Below, one piece after another: positions 25,577 through 40,181 of a stretch of 64,000 nt of DNA. Positions within the stretch are counted from its first letter, which is position 1, and the number at the start of each line of letters is the position of its first letter. Source of the DNA: Hevea brasiliensis (Eukaryota; Streptophyta; Magnoliopsida; Malpighiales; Euphorbiaceae). The stretch covers positions 1,550,001 to 1,614,000 of the forward strand of contig NC_079500.1 of the NCBI RefSeq assembly GCF_030052815.1, written 5' to 3'. Under the pieces are notes generated by a model, which saw only the letters and a program-made list of their open reading frames with translations, did not search any database and had not been told where the DNA came from. Made by a program: the position numbers and the translations under genes.

Positions 25577-26077
25577 TAACTGCTTTGCACGATGAAGATA
25601 TTCAGAAACAGAGAGATCATTTTTCTTCAGCTCCTAGAGCTCAATGTGGATTTGGAGCTATCGATTTTGAGAAATTGAGCCAAAAGCTTTGGCAAGAGCT
25701 TGCCAGACCTCTAAAGAAGATGACAACCCAATAATATATGGAAAAATTTACTCAGTAATGGAGTAAAGTAGCCAACTTAGGAGCATTTGATCTTTTTGAA
25801 ACTAACTTTCATAATCAGGATTGGGGACAGGTTTAGAGGTAGTGGAACTAACAATAGTTTTAGGAGGAGCAGTGAAAGTGCCATCAACAAATCCTTGTAA
25901 TTTTAGACAGTTAAATAGAGGTAAAAACTGAGCTTTCCAAGCAAGATAATTCTTGTTGGTTAGCTTGATAGAGAAGGTGTGGTGAGCAGATGAAGGAGAG
26001 GATGAGAAGGATGAAGTCAAGGTGGACGAAGTGGCTGAAGAGGAAGAACTCATGATGAGAACAGAAGCTCTGATACT

Positions 26078-26231
26078 TGTATTTCTCTCTTTGTATATAA
26101 ACAGTATATAAGTACAAAGTATATATAAGCTAGTTACGTATAAGAAAGTATACAATTGAATTTTAAATCTGATATGATATCTAAACCACTTGAGAGAAGT
26201 ATATGGCAATATCTAAACTAATACCCGAATA
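26078..26231 (-). repeat. Copia 5' LTR (154 bp)
   Basis: It starts TATTCGGG at 26231 and ends ATACA at 26078 next to the primer-binding site. It is shorter than the 3' LTR by one ~28-bp block and a small A-rich indel. A TATA-like stretch CTTATATATAC lies inside. Confidence 0.85.
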
Positions 26232-27820
26232 TCACCCAAGATGAGCATCGACCAGGAGCAAAAACTCCTTGATCATAGGAGAATCCACTAAGTGACCATG
26301 GTTCATTGAAAGTTATCCAGAATTTCACTCGGTCACCAAATCTTTCAAAGACAAGATCTGCATATTCACGAATATCTGCATATTCACGAATATCTTCCCT
26401 ATACACTGTTTATGTAATTATTTGGAAAGATGATTTATTACTTAGATGAGAATATTTATGATTGATTGAAATTGATACAAAGATTAATTTGAAATTTTAA
26501 TATTTTGAAGATGTGATTTAAAACTACATACTTACATAATATTACGGCTCAAAAAGCCACCATAATTGTCTTCTACGGCTTGAGGAGTATCCAGTGAAAA
26601 ATAGTAATAAAAGGAATTAGGCCTGAAATTTTGGAACAAAAGAAATTAGAAGTTAGATGTAATTTTATAACTTCTTTTAAGGGACTAGATGGTGAAGTTC
26701 ATTCTTTCCCTTCATAAAAAGAAAATCGAGGAACTAAAAGACTGTAAATTAGTTAATTAGTTGCAGTTGTTCAAGCTTTTGAATAAATGCTTGGTGTTTT
26801 AAGCTTCTAAAATGGAAAAAAAAAAATAGTAGGCACATTGCCCTTCAATATAATTACCATTTTGAACATGTTCTCTAAATATTAATGGCATTAAATTACT
26901 ATTCACTGTTTTAGATATTTTAACCTTGTATTTAGATGGGAAATTTAAAATGTAAAATTTGAATTTGATAAAATTATAGGTTTTATTCAATTTATTAGAG
27001 TCATAAATTTAGATTAGACTCATAAATGTGGAAAAAATCTTTTTTAAATGTGTATTTGAAATGATTTATAAAATGATATTATTTAAAATCCACTCTAAAA
27101 GTTCTTAGTAATTAAAATATTGCTATTTGAAATTCATAATTTATTAATAATTTATATAAAATTAAATCAAAATCTCATATTTCAAATTTTGTTATCTAAA
27201 CATAGCATTAAAGAAAAGGAGATAATTATCACCAGAGAAAATTATCACCTTGTGCTATTGTTTCATTGATAACAGTGTTGTAGAATTCAATCCCTTCCTC
27301 ATTTACTCTCGACGTCTCTTTCCACCTAAATATTCAAATTCAAAAAATAAAAAGAAGGAAAAGGAAGAAAATTATGTAATGTAGCAAAGTTCAAAAAATG
27401 TTGAGACGTTTAAAATTTTGATAGAGGTACTTACTAGGTATAACTCTAGGCCATGAAATGGAGAATCTAAAAGCATTAAAAACCATATCCTTCATGTTTT
27501 TTATATCCTCCTACAGCATCATTTTTTTTTTTTAATTTATTATTGACAAAGAAAAGGATTTTGAAAGAAAAGAAGATTAAAAATGTTTATGTTATACTCG
27601 AAAGCGATGATAGAAATCAACTACAACATCTCCAGTGCTGTGATCCTTTATCCGCTCTGCAAGATTACATAGAAATAATTAACATTTTGCATAGAAATAT
27701 AATCTCAAAACAAAAACACACGCAATGATACCAGGATGCTCATGGGTAAATGTGTCACAGACACTAGGTCCTTTCCCCAATATGTTTGCTGCACCTTCGA
27801 TCTGAATACCATAAATGAGT

Positions 27821-27861
27821 TTTTTTTTTCATAAGCAATAAAAATTTTATTAGATAATACA
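27821..27861 (-). mobile_element. 41-bp LINE tail insertion in intron 1 of copy 1
   Basis: A T-run followed by CATAAGCAATAAAAATTTTA is flanked by a 10-bp direct repeat, ATAAATGAGT (27811-27820 and 27862-27871). Copies 2 and 3 lack it at this site. On the minus strand it is a very short 3' end plus poly(A), as left by a heavily 5'-truncated LINE insertion. Confidence 0.75.
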
Positions 27862-28491
27862 ATAAATGAGTAAAACAATTATTTGTAAGAAAAAAGTTGA
27901 CTAATAAATTCTTTGCCTAACGAATGCATAAGGAGCTTATGTATTAATTAGTGGATAATCACTAAGAATTAATCTACTCTTTTCACTAGTTGTTTAGCTA
28001 GCTCCAACGTATTAGTTAGAGAATTAAAACATGAGATTGAAGGTTATTATGAATTTTTTTTTACCTAAAATCAATCCATCAGAGATCCAAGACACAAGAT
28101 ACATGATGGGACCTACTTATTTAAAACATAATTCCTACATATTTATGTATTGAATCCATGACAAATCTAGTCTAGACAAGAATTTCCCTATATTATTTGA
28201 AACAGATAGAAGTTGGGAGAGAACATGCTGCTGCAATGAATGAAGGTTTGTATACCTGGTAGGCAGAAGTGGCTGTCCCAAAAATGAAGTCATCTGGAAA
28301 ATAACTACGGTTAAAATATGCTGGGATGTCATCACAATCATCTGCCTTTGCTAGCTTAGTAAGAACCAGCAAGCTTATGAGGAAGACGATGAGCACCCCT
28401 AACAGCAGAAGAGAGTGCTTAGAAGCCATAACCAAAAGATGATATTATGGCTTCAAGTGCTTGTGTGGTTTTCACTTCTTGGCAATGCCCT

Positions 28492-28501
28492 CTTTATATA
28501 G
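28492..28501 (-). promoter_or_regulatory. TATA box, beta-glucosidase copy 1
   Basis: CTATATAAAG on the minus strand lies about 63-72 bases upstream of the ATG. It is conserved at the same place in copies 2 and 3. Confidence 0.75.
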
Positions 28502-28524
28502 AGTTCATGACAAGGCTTGAAATC

Positions 28525-28550
28525 GGTAACGTGATGCATTTGCATGCATG
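28525..28550 (-). promoter_or_regulatory. Conserved RY/CACGT module, copy 1
   Basis: On the minus strand CATGCATG, then CAAATGCATCACGTTACC, lies about 25-50 bases upstream of the TATA box. CATGCATG is the RY word bound by B3 factors and CACGT is a bZIP/bHLH core. The module is shared with copy 2; copy 3 keeps only the CACGT half. Confidence 0.5.
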
Positions 28551-28785
28551 ATCCTCCCACTTGCACTATTCTCGTCGGCTCTTGGCGTCAAAGCCAAAGC
28601 AAGATTCCATGGACATTGCCCCCCTTTTTCTCTTAAAAAAGGGGGAAAAAGATGTTTAACATGCAACGTTCTTACATTTAATTAATTCAAAGAAAATTGC
28701 ATATAGAGAATCTAGATTTATTAGAATGTCAACAGAAAATATTAATTATTTCAAATCTGACCGGCTGCAGTAAATATGTCCATGT

Positions 28786-28787
<2 letters not shown>

Positions 28788-28864
<77 letters not shown>
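28788..28864. repeat. (AT)n microsatellite
   Basis: About 38 uninterrupted AT units lie upstream of copy 1. A second long (AT)n lies upstream of copy 3 at 62138-62203. Confidence 0.97.
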
Positions 28865-28867
<3 letters not shown>

Positions 28868-28929
28868 GGGGTTAATTCTCTCTCTATATCTTAGTTTGCA
28901 TATTCTTTATCTAATTATCTTCTCAGACA

Positions 28930-29445
28930 GAACTCAAACTTCTAGATATTGAAGAGCTAAGAATAATGGTGGCAATAAAAGATCTAAATGTTTAAAGGGT
29001 TTAACAAAAATTTTTAGATTTTAGGCTGCGAACAATTAATGATTAGAAAGAAAAAACATAAAAATTTCAATGAAAGTTTTTAGATTTCAAAGCACTAGAA
29101 ATAAAGATGATTAACAATGAAAAATGATTTCAATGGTTTCAAGAAAATTTTTAAAATTCGGAAGGACAAATATATATTTCTTTAAGTATTTATGAAAAAT
29201 ATACGAATAAAAATAAAATTGTACAAAGTTTGTAGGAGTCATGGCTCCTTCATTTCACTTTTTTTTTTTTATTTATAAATGAGATAAAGGCTCTAATTTT
29301 GAGATATTGTTCAAATTGAGAGGCAAACTACTGTCGAGAGATTCAGTATGAACTTAAATGTATGATAAAATATCCCGTTTTAAATTCTAATAACATTTTG
29401 CCCTATAACTTCACTTTTCTGTATTGGAGAATGCATGTCGACATA
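28930..29445. repeat. Diverged relative of the 4.5 kb duplication
   Basis: Shared words in the same order as 415-960 and 42674-43220 include AGAATAATGGTG, AAATTTTTAGATTTTAGG, AAAAAACATAAAAATTTCAA, GGAGTCATGGCTCCTT and TTCACTTTTCTGT. This places the duplicated block as ancestral upstream sequence of a beta-glucosidase unit. Confidence 0.75.
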
Positions 29446-29582
29446 GCTCTTTATTTTCTTTTCTTTCCCTTTTCTTTTCTCTTCTTCTTTTTCCTAATTC
29501 AAATTCATAAACTTGTAATTTTAATTCATGTTAATTATTCCATTCTCTAAATTTTAAATTTTGACATTTAGGTCAAAATTCA

Positions 29583-30518
29583 TGTAACGATTGGGCTCAA
29601 ACCACTAGAGGAATTGTCCGCTTTGGCCATAAGCCTCACGGTTTTGTCTCATAGGTGGAATGGAGAACTTCCCAGGAGGTCACCCATCCTAGGATTTCTC
29701 TTAAGCGAGCACGTTTAACCCTGGAGTTCTTCCAACTCTCCAGGCCATTCCACCAAAAGGCACCTCTAGTGATTAGTTCCCCCATCTTATATATCATTAC
29801 TTTTGAGCCCAAGACCATCTCCGTGCTTTGCCGATGTGGGAATGTAATGGCCCGGCCCACTAGTGATACTGTCCGCTCTGGGCTGAAGCCCTCACAGTTT
29901 TAAAATGCGTCAATAGGGATTACGAACTATCAACTTATGAACCTAGCATCTCTCCCGTGTTTTGTCGATGTGGGATTTGCCTAGGGTGTTACAATCCACC
30001 CCTCTTATGGGACTCAGCGTCCTCGCTGAGGTTTGCCCCACCATCGTTCAAGGTTGCACGCGGAGCGGCTCTGATACCAAATGTAACAGCCCGATCCTTC
30101 TCCAGTTAGTATTGTCCGCTTTCAAATGTAATGGCCCAGCCCACTAGTGATACTGTCCGCTCTGGGCTGAAGCCCTCACAGTTTTAAAACGCGTCAATAG
30201 GGGTTACGAACTGTCAACTTATGAACCCAGCATCTCTCCCGTGTTTTTTCGATGTGGGATTTGCCTAGGGTGTTACAATCCACCCCCCTTATGGGACTCA
30301 GCGTCCTCGCTGAGGTTTGCCCCACCATCGTTCAAGGTTGCACGCGGAGCGGCTCTGATACCACAAATGTAACGGCCCGGCCCACTAGTGATATTGTCCG
30401 CTCTGGGCTGAAGCCCTCACGGTTTTAAAACGCGTCAATAGGGGTTACGAACTGTCAACTTATGAACCCAGCATCTCTCCCGTGTTTTGTCGATGTGGGA
30501 TTTGCCTAGGGTGTTACA
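29583..30518 (-). mobile_element. Cassandra/TRIM chimeric element
   Basis: It is flanked by a perfect 5-bp duplication ATTCA (29578-29582 and 30519-30523) within a gypsy LTR. The interrupted sequence is continuous in the sister LTR near 37140-37165. From right to left on the minus strand: TRIM LTR 30368-30518, internal, TRIM LTR 30127-30277, a 40-base start of a different LTR (30082-30121), internal, TRIM LTR 29843-29993, then most of a Cassandra LTR 29583-29842 with its 5S-like core. The Cassandra part joins the TRIM part at GATGTGGGA, a word both LTRs contain. Confidence 0.9.
29668..29735 (-). other. 5S-rRNA-like promoter core in Cassandra LTR
   Basis: On the minus strand CCTAGGATGGGTGACCTCCT and GGGAAGT follow GTGCTCGCTTAAGAG. 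They match the internal control region (A box to C box) of plant 5S rRNA, the hallmark of Cassandra elements. The full 5S gene is not present. Confidence 0.85.
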
Positions 30519-31008
30519 ATTCACCTCTGGGGGGTGAAATGACCAAAATGCCCTTTTATGGTGCTCATCGAGTTATTTTTATTATTTTATACCAATTAAT
30601 AAATTCTCTAAATTTTATTTTATTTCTCAAAATTTTTCCTATATTTTTTTTTAACATTTATTTCTTTAATTTATGCCTCCTCACTATAGTTTAGGTATAG
30701 TTCCAGACATTTTTTACTGTCCGAACAGACATGAGTCGTCGGAACAGTAAAATGTACGGACTACCTATGGTGAGGGCGTTACAAGAATTCATTAAAAATA
30801 ACCCATAACCCAGAACAAAGCTCATAATTTATTTACTTTCTTACCCAATTTTCTCTCTTACCAAACAAACACAAAGCCGAAATGCAAATAACAAACTCAG
30901 ATCTAGTCTGAAATACAATAGAATTTCAATCACTGCTACATTAACCCATCCATAATAAGGCAAAATCACCATACTAAAATATACCTAGTCGAAACCTGTA
31001 GAGAGCTG

Positions 31009-31060
31009 CACTATAAATAACTCGAGCAACAATAAGTTCTTGAATAGATGTATCGCTGTA

Positions 31061-31133
<73 letters not shown>

Positions 31134-31309
31134 GATTGAATCGGTTACTAATAGCAACCGATTTAGTAACTGATTTTTTAATCAGTTACTAAATTATTTT
31201 TAAAATAACTATTTATTAAAAAATCTAAAATCATAAATCAGTTGTTAATAGCACCTGAATTCAGTCGGTTGCAAAAATTAGATTACAAATCTATTTTTTT
31301 TTTATAGTG
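31009..31309. mobile_element. Possible CACTA-like terminal-repeat element
   Basis: CACTATAAATAAC at the left and TTTTATAGTG at the right form a short terminal inverted repeat. The interior has repeated, inverted words such as CGGTTACTAATAGCAACCG and AGTAACTGATT, as in CACTA subterminal regions. The flanking triplets CTG and AAT do not match, so insertion is not proven. Confidence 0.3.
31063..31133. repeat. (AAT)n microsatellite
   Basis: About 24 uninterrupted TAA/AAT units. Confidence 0.97.
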
Positions 31310-33300
31310 AATGTTTTAATCCTTGTCGAAGCTGCGAGAACAAGAAATAGAAGCACCAATTCTTTTGGTGTAGTGCTCCCCATGATACCCTTTACAAGTT
31401 CAGCACTAAAATCAAGCTTTTTATACTTCTTCCACTTGAGCAATTCTAGATCCCCAAAATTGGAGAACCCATTTGTTTTTCAAAATTGATTTTAAGGTAT
31501 TTTTCGATGACTATGATGAAAAGGAACAAGAATATGAGGCTTTGAAATGGAAAATGGTAAAAAAAAAAAAAAGCTAATAAAAAAATGGAGCAGATATGGT
31601 GGAGCCATGGATGCTGATTGAGCTTGTGGGTCTTAGGATTCATTGAGATGGATTGTGGGATTCTTTGATTTTTGGAGTTTGGTTGTGTTATTAATTTTTT
31701 TTATTTTTATTTTAATTAAAAATAATAAATAAATTTTAATATTTAAAATATAAAAATTAATATTTTATCAATAAAAATTTGAAAATTATTTTAATATTTT
31801 TGACAAAAAGTGGGTTTATTTGAATCTAAACAAAAACTTTTGGGTTTATTTAACCTAAAAGGTCAAAATGGATTTATTTTAACATTATAGAAAAGTTAAA
31901 GAGCTGATTTGAATTCATTTCAGCAATTATTTTATCTCATCAAAAACCTTCTTGAACTTTTTTTTATTTAAAAAAATAAATCGGATTTTTCATATCAATT
32001 TTTTAAAAATCATAAATTTTATTAAGAGAAAATAATCTTTTCATACCAATAATTGATCAATGGTAGCACGGATTGCCAACTCTTAAGTCCTAAGGGTGTA
32101 CGATCGGATTTTATTTTTTAATAGTTTGATATTAATTCGATTCAATTTTTAATTTTTTGACTTCGGTTTAATTTTATCTCGATTTTAATTTCAATTTTAA
32201 TTCTTAAAATAATTTTATTCAATTTGTGTCATGAAAAGTCAAACTTAAATTACCATTTAATCTTTAAAATTATCTGTTAATATAATTACATAATATATAC
32301 ACATTTTACCTATTTTTTAATTATATAATTGCACATATATAATTAAGAATTAGAAGCCTATCAAAAAAATTAAGAATTAGAAAACATATTATATAATATA
32401 TTATATTTATTATAATTAAATATTATAAAATAATTTAATATATTTATAACTAAATTTATCAAGAAAGCATATATATATTTCTAATTGTATATAAATATAT
32501 ATAATTATCCTGAAAATATATAAAAAATTATAAAAAAATTATATAAAATCAATTTTTAATTAAGAATCAAAATCAAATTAAAATAGTAAAATAAATTGAT
32601 TCGGTACGAAATGGATCTCACTATAACTGAACATTCAGACAAGCTAGCAACAACATCAAAAAATGGAATTGAAATCAGACCTGATCTGTTTGATACCATA
32701 TTAGAATTTTGAATTTAAGGGTGAAATAAATAATTAGACTAGAGGCTAAAATCTATGAAGTATGAAATATGGACTTGCTTAAACTTAGATAAACAATTGC
32801 TACATGTTAAAACTAACCAATTGACATTAGTATTAAATCTTACTTCACCCCATATGGAATGTATTGGCCTATGTTTGCTCACATCCCAAATATTAGTTCT
32901 TATGTAGGTATTCGGTATTCCATTGTTGATTTCTTGTATTTAACTTTTCAATATGATGGTACAAAATTTTAATTATATTAACTTAAATTTTCTACAGATA
33001 TGATTTGAAATTATAATAATTAATCTTTATCTGTGCATTGTGCAAATGATTATTTGATTTTAATGTTTAAAGATTTTTGCTAAATATGAAAATAATATAA
33101 TTTATTAACATTAAACAAATATAATTTTTAATTTCTTTCAAACTTTAAGTTTTTTTTTTTTTTTTGAAATTTCTTTGTTTAAATATTGTAAAATAATATT
33201 AATTGGAATTGTCATATAATATGATATATTCTTAAAAGTCTATATACTCTTAAAGCCAACCAATGCAATTACAAGTCAAGAGCAATACAACACAACTCAA
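31310..33300. other. AT-rich intergenic DNA downstream of copy 2
   Basis: No supported gene. Short open stretches lack codon structure and homology I recognise. Long A/T-only stretches lie around 31680-31780 and 32280-32540. Confidence 0.6.
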
Positions 33301-33312
33301 AAGGAAAATACA

Positions 33313-33318
33313 TTTATT
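33313..33318 (-). terminator. Candidate poly(A) signal, copy 2
   Basis: AATAAA on the minus strand, about 150 bases after the stop codon. Confidence 0.4.
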
Positions 33319-33465
33319 TCAAAGATAGAATAGCAATACAACAAGTCATGCTTGGAACTCTCGTAGGGGACACACAGCATCACAGGAGCTTAGAAGTAGC
33401 CCAGTGATGATATTATTTAATTGCAACACAGATTGATATGGCACCTTTACAAGGCACAACACAGG

Positions 33466-36432
<2,967 letters not shown>

Positions 36433-36494
36433 AACCAAAAGACGATATTATGGTTTCAAGTGCTTGTGTGGTTTTCACTTCTTGGCAATGCCCC

Positions 36495-36504
36495 CTTTAT
36501 ATAG
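36495..36504 (-). promoter_or_regulatory. TATA box, beta-glucosidase copy 2
   Basis: CTATATAAAG on the minus strand, 63-72 bases upstream of the ATG, with the same flanks as in the other copies. Confidence 0.78.
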
Positions 36505-36527
36505 AGTTCATGCCAAGGCTTGAAATT

Positions 36528-36553
36528 GGTAACGTGATGCATTTGCATGCATG
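36528..36553 (-). promoter_or_regulatory. Conserved RY/CACGT module, copy 2
   Basis: The same block as upstream of copy 1: CATGCATG, then CAAATGCATCACGTTACC, about 24-49 bases above the TATA box. Conservation among paralogues may reflect recent duplication rather than selection. Confidence 0.5.
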
Positions 36554-38169
36554 ATCCTCCACTTGCACTATTCTCGTCCTCTCATGGGATTAAAGCCAAA
36601 GCAAGATTCCTTGGTGATTGCCCTTCTTTTTCTTTTAATAAAGGGAAAAAAAGGGGGGAAAAAATCTTTCACTTGTAACGTTAAATCTTTCACTTGTAAC
36701 GTTCTTACATTTAGAGAATCAACCCTAGTTTTATTAAAATGTTAACTAAAAATATTAATTAATTCCGATCTGAAATTTAAGATCCCTAACCCAAAAACTT
36801 TTTTTTATATAAGCAAATAAATTTATTAATGAGAAAAAGGGGAGAAAACACCAAAAAAAGAATACTTGATGAACAGATCGAACCCAATTGCTGTAACGTC
36901 CTCACCAAAGGTAGTCCGTACATTTTACTGTTCTGATGACTAATGTCTGTACGGACAATAAAAATGTCTGGAACTACACTTAAACTATAGTGAGGAGGCA
37001 TAAATTAATGAAATAAATATTAAAAAAATATAGGAAAAATTTTGAGAAATAAAATAAAATTTAGAGAATTTATTTATTTGGTACAAAAATAATAAAAATA
37101 ACCCGATATACACCATGAAAGGCATTTTGGTCATTTCACCCCTAGATGTGAATTTTGACTTAAATGTCAAATTAAAATTTGGAAATAGAATAATTAACAT
37201 AAATTAATTTTATGAATTTGAAATTGAAAAATGAGAAGAGAAAGAAGAAGAAAAGAAAAGAAAAGAAAAGGAAAGAAAAGAAAAGAAATGAAAGAAAAGA
37301 AAAGAAAGGAAATAGATTTATGAAATTTAAAAATAATAAAGTACACATAAATATATATATAAATACCCACAAGAGACAAAACCCACCAACCCTCTTCTTC
37401 TTCCTCTTCTCTCTCCCTCCTTGCCGTCTCCCTTAGTGTCTCCCTCCCTCCATTTTTGTTCTTCTTAAAGCTTGATTTTCCAAGCTTTCTCCTCCCCAAA
37501 ACCCATAGACCCCTTCATAAAAAATTTAGCCCACACCATAAGGAAGCTTTAGATACCCATTAGAAGAAGAAAGATTAAAGTTTGAAGTGGGTCACAAGAG
37601 GTTAGTGCACTAATCCCTCTTCTTCTCTTTATTAAACATGAAAAGCATGTTTAGCTAAGCATAAATACCATTAAAACAAAAAGAAAATCTAGAGGAAAGA
37701 ACCCTTGAATTTTTGGCAGCCATGGAACTTGAAATTTATTGCTTTTAAGTGATGAAAAATGGTTCTATGAGAATGTGTAATTAGTTGAAATGTTTGGGTG
37801 TTTGATTGTGTAGTGTTTGTGTAAATTTGAAACTTTGAAAACTAGGGTTTGTGTAAATGTTGAGGACTTTGTGTAAAATGTTGAAATTGATCTATTGGGA
37901 TGAGATTGTTGCTTATAGAAGTGTATTGCATGCAAATTGAAGTAAGGAAGTTGGAGGAGGTTGAGTTTTGGAAGTGTCAATTTTCTGCAGGTTGTGTTTG
38001 TTGAGGGCAGTGTACATTTTGGGCCATAAATAAAATTGTGTGACCCCAATTGGTATGAGGCCAATTGGAGGTGAAACTAGACCCAAAATAACCCATTTTC
38101 CATGAAGAAACCATGCCCAAATTCTGTCCAAAACTTGACCTAAATACTGTCCAAATTCGGATTTCCCTG

Positions 38170-40181
38170 CAACCCAACCCAGAAAATGACCAAATGAACA
38201 GTACGTGTTCATTTGGTCATAACTCTCTCTATACTGGTCCAAATAACCTAAAATTTTAACCATGGAAAGTTTAGACATAGGGCTACACTTTTCATGAAGA
38301 TCACTTAACCCAGTTGTTACACTCATTTCATATAGGCATTTTAGGGTAGTTTTGCATCCATTTTGCCCTTATATTTTAGTATATTTTATGTTTTTAGCTT
38401 TATTTTAGTTTATTTGTTAATTTTAGATACTTTATATTTGATTTTTGTAATTTTGTTGTTTTTGATAGGATTTTGTGGCAAATCGAGGATCAATGAGTGC
38501 ATTAGGAAGTGATTTGAAGAAATTTGGGATTCTTTAAGCATGGAGGAAAGTTGAAGATATCAAGCTTTGAAAGAGCAAGTTAGCCGAAATTTGCTTGAGA
38601 CTTTGCTTAAGGTCATGCTTAGGGTAAAGCGGCAGTACTTAAGGAGCAGCACAAGTCAAGCACCAGCAGAAGAGTCCATTCTACTCTAAGTCTGCCGAGA
38701 TTTGCTGAAGGTCTGCTTAACCTTAAGCAGACAGTGCGACCAGAGGCTAAAATTTGCTAAGAAGCTGCTTAGGGTTAAGCCGAACCCTAAGCAGACTGCC
38801 CAGAACGTGAATAGTGCTGCTGACTTGGATAATTTTACACCTCATTTCCTATCCACTCCTTGGCTCTTATTTACTTTTAGGGCAACTTTTTGGGACCATA
38901 TAAATTCATCATTTCCTAGCTTTTGCAAGGGGGGAGAAAAGAGAGAAAAACGGAAAGAAACAAAGAAAAGAAAAAAAAAAGAACGCAAGAAAGAATAAGA
39001 AGGAGAAGGAGCACGCCATTTCTGCTGGAGAGCTGCTGCCAAGTGATGTCCACCTGCAGTTTTTCAGAGTTTTGGGCTCTCCTTCCCCTGGGTTTTTCTA
39101 TTTCTTAGTCTATTTTTATGTTTCTTTTGCTAGTTTTATCATTTCCTCTTGTAAATTTTATCATGATAGAATAGTTTTTCTAAGATTTCAGAGTTGGGTT
39201 GCACTATTTTGAATCTATTTGTGGATTTGGATTGGGTTTTATCTAGATTTATATAAATATGAGTTTTGATTCTTTTCCTTGTGTGCTTTATGACTTACCT
39301 AATGTTGGATCCCATTGGGTCTAGTTTTTAATCTTTGATTGAAGGACCGAAAGGTGAAAATCATTGATAGATAATCAAGGATTAGAACTTGAAATCCCCT
39401 AGATTTAGAAATAAACTAGGGTTTTAAGAGGATTCATTGATTGATTACAAAACTTAATGGGTTTTAAGTTAATCAAATATCGTACGAAAGTAGGTTTGGT
39501 TTTCTTAAAATACTCTTTGGTTTGCTTGAAAAAGATATCAAAGGATTTTAGAATCAATCACCTTCAAACTCTATTTTCTTTTAAAATTGGATGATCCAAG
39601 ATAAATCCCAATAGACTTAATTCATAAACCCCAACTTTGGAATCAATTTTACTATTAATTAGTCTTTGTTTTTGCTTACCCATTATTAATTTAGTTAATT
39701 TTTGCTTAGATTAACACTTTATTTACATTACCCATTACCTATTTTCTTTATTTTCTACTTAAATTGCTGAATTTAGTAAAATTAGTTCTTACAAATTGTC
39801 ATTAGTCTAAATAATCGAAATAACCATAGTCTAGTACTCAAACATAATTCCTCGTGGGAACGATACTTTACTTATCACTCTATTACTTGATACGACCCGT
39901 ATACTTGCGGATTCACCACATCACCAGTTTTGCCTTTAACAAATTCAAATTGTTAGCACAAGTTGGGTCACTGAAACTGCCAACCCAGAAAATGACCAAA
40001 TGAACAGTACGTGTTCATTTGGTCATAACTCTCTCTATACTGGTCCAAATGACCTAAAATTTTACCCATGGAAAGTTTAGACATAGGGATACACTTTTCA
40101 TGAAGACCACTTAACCCAGTTTTGCTTTTAACCAATTCAAATTATTAGCACAAGTTGGGTCACTGGAACTGCTAACCCAGA
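38170..40181 (+). repeat. Tandem duplication inside the solo LTR, split by an insertion
   Basis: The ~145-base block starting AACCCAGAAAATGACCAAAT at about 38175-38314 recurs at about 39983-40126. The following words TTGC(C/T)TTTAAC and GCACAAGTTGGGTCACTG recur as well. The unit is about 200 bp; the younger solo LTR at 38315-39923 lies in the first copy. Confidence 0.8.
38315..39923 (+). mobile_element. Nested solo LTR, Athila-like family
   Basis: It starts TGTTACACTC and ends CCACATCA. A perfect 5-bp duplication CCAGT lies at 38310-38314 and 39924-39928. It shares its start (GTAGTTTTGCATCCATTTT) and end (CGTATACTTGCGGA) with the LTR at 52624-54302. Length 1609 bp. Words such as TTAAGCAGAC and GCTTAAGG are repeated in both orientations at about 38590-38800. 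Confidence 0.92.

Larger units (their letters stand above)
20214..26070 (-). pseudogene. Degenerate copia gag-pol
   Basis: Gag begins near 26052 (MSSSSSATSS) and continues to 24750. It is interrupted by a TRIM at 25185-25576 between LHRAKQ and ADELQAAG. A zinc knuckle CQICGLKNHTANKC lies near 24840-24885. The protease motif reads NTAANFHITPD, with Asn in place of the catalytic Asp. Near 24600 the frame passes straight to the RIY-type integrase tail, so the integrase catalytic core is missing. Reverse transcriptase runs 24156-23190 with stops; it has SLYGLKQAPRAWF and the YIDD catalytic motif near 23490. RNase H begins near 23010 (FSDSDWGSD), is split by a solo LTR, and resumes at 20609 (ISWMSKKQPT, STESEYKAL, TKHLKLDYHFVRE). 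Several stop codons and frameshifts exclude function. Confidence 0.88.
29450..30782 (-). mobile_element. Gypsy (Tekay/Del-like) LTR fragment
   Basis: Read on the minus strand from 30782 (TGTAACGCCCTCACC) it matches the start of the solo LTR at 36892-37320, apart from the nested element at 29583-30518. Similarity stops near 29450, so the rest of the LTR is missing. The lineage name is from remembered LTR sequence and is tentative. Confidence 0.8.

Noticed and set aside
28697..28894. Open stretch of Tyr-Ile repeats
   Set aside because: Translation of the (AT)n microsatellite.
31009..31309. Confident CACTA transposon call
   Set aside because: Ends look right but flanking triplets differ and the terminal repeat is very short; kept only as low-confidence.
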